This document shows positions 59,719 to 64,000 of a DNA stretch of 64,000 nt, piece by piece. The notes under the pieces are model-generated. The model saw nothing but the letters and a program-made list of their open reading frames with translations, did not search any database and had not been told where the DNA came from. The first letter of the stretch is position 1; every line of letters begins with the position of its first letter. A program made the translations under genes and the position numbers. This stretch comes from Bimastos eiseni. Its lineage: Eukaryota > Annelida > Clitellata > Crassiclitellata > Lumbricidae. The DNA lies in NCBI GenBank assembly GCA_959347315.1, contig OY365812.1, positions 2,133,382 to 2,197,381 of the forward strand, given 5' to 3'.

Positions 59719-62247
59719 GTAATAAATGACTCAATGAGACAACTCTATAAGGATTAAAATAGCGAGTGGCTAGACGGGCGAGTAGAAGCTTGCAATGTTT
59801 AACAACATCCTACGGTTACACGTTTCTTTTTTACAAGCTTTGGTGTGGCTCTCCTTGCACCGGAGGAACTCTGAAATTCTGCATTGGATACACTTATCGT
59901 GATATTTGCTTTGACATTGTAACAGACTAGGAAATCCAGTATTCGGAAAAGTGAGAATGTGAAATATATATTGCAATTAAATCCGATAAAAAGGTGTTGA
60001 AAGCAGTGTGATACACACAGAGAGAGCATTTTAGTTCTTAAGGACATCTTGTGTCTTCTGGGACAATTAACGTTAACTGATTTTTCAAACGAAACAGTTC
60101 TTTCAAAGATGTTTTTAGGAATAACATTATATCAGTCGTTTATTCCGGGTATTGCTAATGCGCTTGTAATGTAAGCGTTCTTACTGGAAGCCCCCTAGAA
60201 GAGCGTGACGATCATTTGATACCATGATAATTGTATTTTTAACCCACTCAGACAGCGGGAGTCGAGACTTAGTAGGCGGAGATATTCCTCTGTCGGTTTG
60301 CATGTATGTCTCCTTCCTTGCCTCTGTCTGTTTCTATCAGTCGCTTAATTGCTATCGTTGATTACACGCTCTTTCTCACTATCTGTCGCTGCCTCTGTTT
60401 CTTTATCAACCTCTCTTTCAGTTTTATCTGTTTCTGAGTTTCATTTCTGTTTCTGTCTCTTTATTTGCCTCTGTATCTGTCTCCGTCTCTGTCTCTGGCA
60501 CACAGTGTCGTTAAACTGAAATTACTACCTGTGCGTCTTTGTATCGCATTTACCAAGTTCAACACTCCCTCATACCTTAGCCCTTCGCGCAGAATCCAAG
60601 CAACGGATTCCAACACATAAAGTTCATCGACATCTTTAGTCGACCTTATCCAAACGGTTGCCATCATTTCGAAATATATTTGCAGTTCAATTTGGCGACA
60701 TATAAGCACGTAAAAGCACGAACCAGGGTATAGCTTTTCTTGTTTAACGACACTGATGTTCATTTTCAATTTAATAGCATTTATATGTAGTTTCGGTCGA
60801 AGCTGAACACAATAAGCGAAATATCAAATAAATAGCATGAGTGATAACGATTTGAAGTTACCTAAGAAGATGAAAAAATAATGGCGATTTTTATTATATG
60901 ACGACAATTTGGCGTTGTTACTTGCTAGTAGCGTTTTTAGGAGATTTGAGAATAACCTTTTTGGAATTTGTCATTATAAACTCACAACTTAAGGTAGCGA
61001 GGGCAAGAAGTTTCTGTTTAGGAAGATAAGTATAAAACACGAAAGACTTTTACTTATAGAATGCATATTTAGCTTAAAAGAGGTGTTCAATTATTATCGT
61101 TTTCGTTATCAGCAGATGCGCATGAGTGTTTTATACCGATTAGTTTTTTGGTTATTGTTTTAGTTAATCGACACTGTGTGATTACATAGAACGTCATCGT
61201 CGACCTCCTCGTGTATTCCAGTCTTGGGACTGGCACTGATGGAGTTCTACACAGATTTATATATGGTTATTATTGCTTCGCGACGAAATGCGATAACAGA
61301 GATAATTAGCGTCTCCCTCCTCTTTTGGCGATGCTTAGGACTGACACTGTAAGGCCTACACCAATAAAAAATTATCACGAAATTTATTTTTCAGTTTTGT
61401 TTGACTTGATTTTCTTGGCAGCCTGACAACGACATACTAGAAACCTGTCAAATGAAACTAAATTTCAAATATATAACGTAAGCTAGCACAATCTAAAAGG
61501 TGTCTAAGCGGAGGAAAACGATTTTGATTATTATTTAAGGAAAACATTGCAAGGGCCTTCGATAATTACTTTGCTCAACCTTGTCATTAAAGACTGTAGC
61601 CTATGGGTAGCGACTGGTCATAGTTTCTGTTAACGAAGCTGGATCATAATGAAGACAATTAGCTTCGCAATCCTTCTATATTCTGGCTTAAGTCTCGAAC
61701 CACCCGAATATGACTCAGTAAAATAGTTGTAGTAATTGTAATTGATTAATGAAGAGCCACGAGTGTTCAAACGACTTGTGGTAGACTGGTTAGATCGGTC
61801 GACCTGTAAACCTCAGTGTACCCTGGTGTTGGTTGTTGCAGTTAAACGACACTGTCTAATACCACAGATTATTAGCATCGCCTTCCTTTTTTATCCAGGC
61901 TTGGGATAGGCGTTCTTGCTGCGTTCTTGCAGCGGAGTTAGGATATACGTTGGATTGGATCCAGGGTTTGACGATAGCTTATGATAGCATAGGACGTTGC
62001 TGTAATTGAAATTTGTCAACTTACCGCGCAAACATGAAATATATAGCGCAGTTAAATCTTATAAAAAAAGGTGCCTAAAACAAGGTAATAAGAAACGATT
62101 TAAATTAGAGCTCTTACGGACACCTATTAACATCGGCTTCGTTTTCAAACCAAATTGCGCCACTTCCAGTACTCTGGCAGTGCCCGTCCTGCGTCAGGCC
62201 AGAGTAGGAGGGCGACGATAATCAGCCGTGTCATGACATATTATTGG

Positions 62248-62410
62248 TCACAGGGCGATTGGTCATAGGTCGTTTGGTTATAGGACGATTTGTCATAGGT
62301 CGATTGGTCATAAGGACGATCGGTCATAGGACGATTTGTCATAGGGACGATTGGTCATAAGGACGTTTGGTCATAGGGTCTATCGATCATAGGGACGATT
62401 GGTCATAACT
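62248..62410. repeat. ggtcataggacgatt minisatellite
   Basis: About ten degenerate units of 15-16 bp (ggtcatagggacgatt and variants). Confidence 0.9.
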
Positions 62411-63789
62411 TATGTTCAATTATTTGCATCATTAGTGAATCGAGGCAGCCACCATAATGAATCATTCAAAAAATCAGCTTTGATAATTGTTGTAAACGTC
62501 CTAGATACAATTGTCAATGCGCTGTTAACTTCTGCGCAAATTGAAGTGAAAAATGTTCATTAGAATTACTGTCTAATCCCAGCCAATGCTAACGAAGAGG
62601 ACTAATTCTTACGCTAGGAATAACATATAATAATCAGTCTCCAATGCCGGGTTTTGTTAATACGCTTGTAAAGTAAGCCTTCTCACTGGAGGCCCTTTAG
62701 ACGAGTGGGACGATCAATTGGATGTGGCGTAGATACTAACCTTTTTTTAACTGCTCAGGCAGTGGAATTCACTGTCTTTCTCTGCATCTCTCTCTATCGG
62801 CCTCTGTCTCTGACTCCGTCTCTGTATTTGTCGCCATCTCGATATCTGTCTCTGCTTCTGTTTCTGCCCCTGTTTCTATTTTTGTCTCTGGCTCTGTAAC
62901 ACAATGTTGTTAAACTGAAGCAACTAAGCCTACCACTGCGGCTTTACATCGTATTTTCAAGGCTTAACCCGATCTAAGTGAACAAACGATTCTAAATGTC
63001 GAATTTATAGCACTAGTTAACACGATTTAACGGTAGGTGTCCAAGCACAGAAACAAATAATTTGCGATTTGAATTATTTAACGACTTCTTGGGGCTGTAA
63101 AGGCTGTTGTCATTAGTCGTCCCTACTTTGTCATCATAGTATTTAGCTATAAGATATCGAAGGGTCTTACATCTTGTTTAACGACGCGGTGTCATTATAA
63201 AGACAATCAATGACGCACTCCTCCTTTGTTCTGACTTCAGTCTGGCACCACCCGAACAATAACCTGGTGCAGTTGAAGCTCTAACATTGCGGAAGTCATG
63301 TATAAAATAACTTTTTACATCAGTTTAATTACATAGGAAGAAGATATTAAGGAAAGATTTCGGAACAAAGGGAGAAGCTGTCTAAACTAACGAGTTAACT
63401 ATTTGATGATTAAAATAGCGATTGGCTTGACGGGTGAGTTGTAGCTTACAATGTTTAGCTACATTCTGCCGTGATGCCGCCATTTAAAGGGCTTTGTTCT
63501 GGCATTACTGTCAGTTCTAGAATTCTGCATTGGATATATTATTAAATATTCAGTTTCTAGTAGTGGTACTGCTGGACTAGAGAATAACATTCTAGACGAA
63601 CGTCCGAATAAAGTGAAATATATATAACGCATTAAAATCTGATAAAACGGTATAACTTTTGTTTGTTCTGATTAATTATTCTGATTAAAATATTTCAGAC
63701 AAATTCGGCAGTTATATGTAAATATGAATTAGCTTTGCGCCTGTATAATTTCATTCATTAATGAGGGACTTACTTTTTAATGGCCTGCC

Positions 63790-63841
63790 ATGTATGTATG
63801 TATGTATGTATGTATGTATGTATGTATGTATGTATGTATGT
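63790..63841. repeat. GTAT microsatellite
   Basis: About 13 copies of atgt. Confidence 0.95.
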
Positions 63842-64000
63842 CATGGGCGGATTTGACAATATACGGTATATTACAATCAACGAAGGACTGAGGACCATGA
63901 AGAAGACATGTTGATACAGCTCAGCTTTGAAGCGAGGATGATATAAATGCTATAAATGCTACGGAAGAGTTACGTCAGATTTAATCTTAATGCGACAGCG

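Larger units (their letters stand above)
57302..64000. repeat. Ancient ~2.2 kb repeat, three to four diverged copies
   Basis: Colinear similar landmarks recur. Start block at 57,302, 59,717 and 63,362 (aaaatagcga, gctagacgg and gggcgag-type, ending attctgcattgg). A gtgaaatatata/ctgataaaa block at 58,060, 59,960, 62,035 and 63,615. A gtcgttaaactgaa block before a tctttgtatcgcattta-like stretch at 58,313, 60,509 and 62,906. An agaggtgttcaatta block at 58,933 and 61,080. Copies are strongly diverged with indels; the third is shortened. No coding sequence recognised. Confidence 0.65.

Noticed and set aside
61770..61830. tRNA or tRNA-SINE head (ggtagactggttagatcgg)
   Set aside because: Weak A-box-like match only; no B box and no cloverleaf seen.

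Overview
The window looks like nuclear DNA from an animal, probably a marine lophotrochozoan and perhaps a gastropod mollusc. The evidence is intron-containing genes, CCAAT/TATA-type promoters, decayed LINE fragments, many simple repeats and a small EF-hand family of the invertebrate sarcoplasmic calcium-binding protein (SCP) type. The taxon is an inference. No bacterial operon, CRISPR array or intact virus was seen.

Region 1 (1-32,481) is a tandem array of five units, starting at 1, 8,676, 15,060, 20,860 and 29,514. Each carries one complete gene on the + strand with CCAAT boxes, a TATA-like element, a probable 5'UTR exon and three coding exons (82, 197 and 357 nt). Each gene encodes a 211-residue EF-hand protein with a hydrophobic, signal-peptide-like N-terminus on its own exon. 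Units 1-3 appear to have been duplicated as a ~20.85 kb block: unit 4 matches unit 1, unit 5 matches unit 2, and the copy of unit 3 is missing. Units 1 and 4 carry a ~2.8 kb nest of transposon debris with an hAT-like element flanked by a perfect 8-bp target-site duplication. Units 2 and 5 share an insertion in intron 3. Units 2 and 3 also keep the last 28 codons of a lost, different family member.

Region 2 (32.5-41 kb) holds a GACA/GACG microsatellite, a diverged copy of the unit 1/4 transposon, an L2/CR1-like LINE end and a 334-bp GATA tract. Spacer sequence homologous to the array appears near 39.3 kb.

Region 3 (41-46 kb) holds two diverged single-copy relatives facing tail to tail. The + strand gene (41,552-43,394) shares the array architecture, including the N-terminal hydrophobic exon. 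The - strand gene (45,741-44,698) encodes a 175-residue protein without that exon, i.e. an ordinary intracellular SCP with three good EF-hand loops. The cluster therefore seems to show an intracellular calcium buffer giving rise to a secreted, multiplying, partly calcium-blind branch.

Region 4 (46-64 kb) has no gene I can support. It contains pyrimidine-rich tracts, minisatellites, several LINE tails, a decayed 5S rRNA-like sequence, a perfect AT-centred palindrome, some GC-richer non-repetitive blocks that may be regulatory, and (57.3-64 kb) three to four very diverged copies of a ~2.2 kb repeat.
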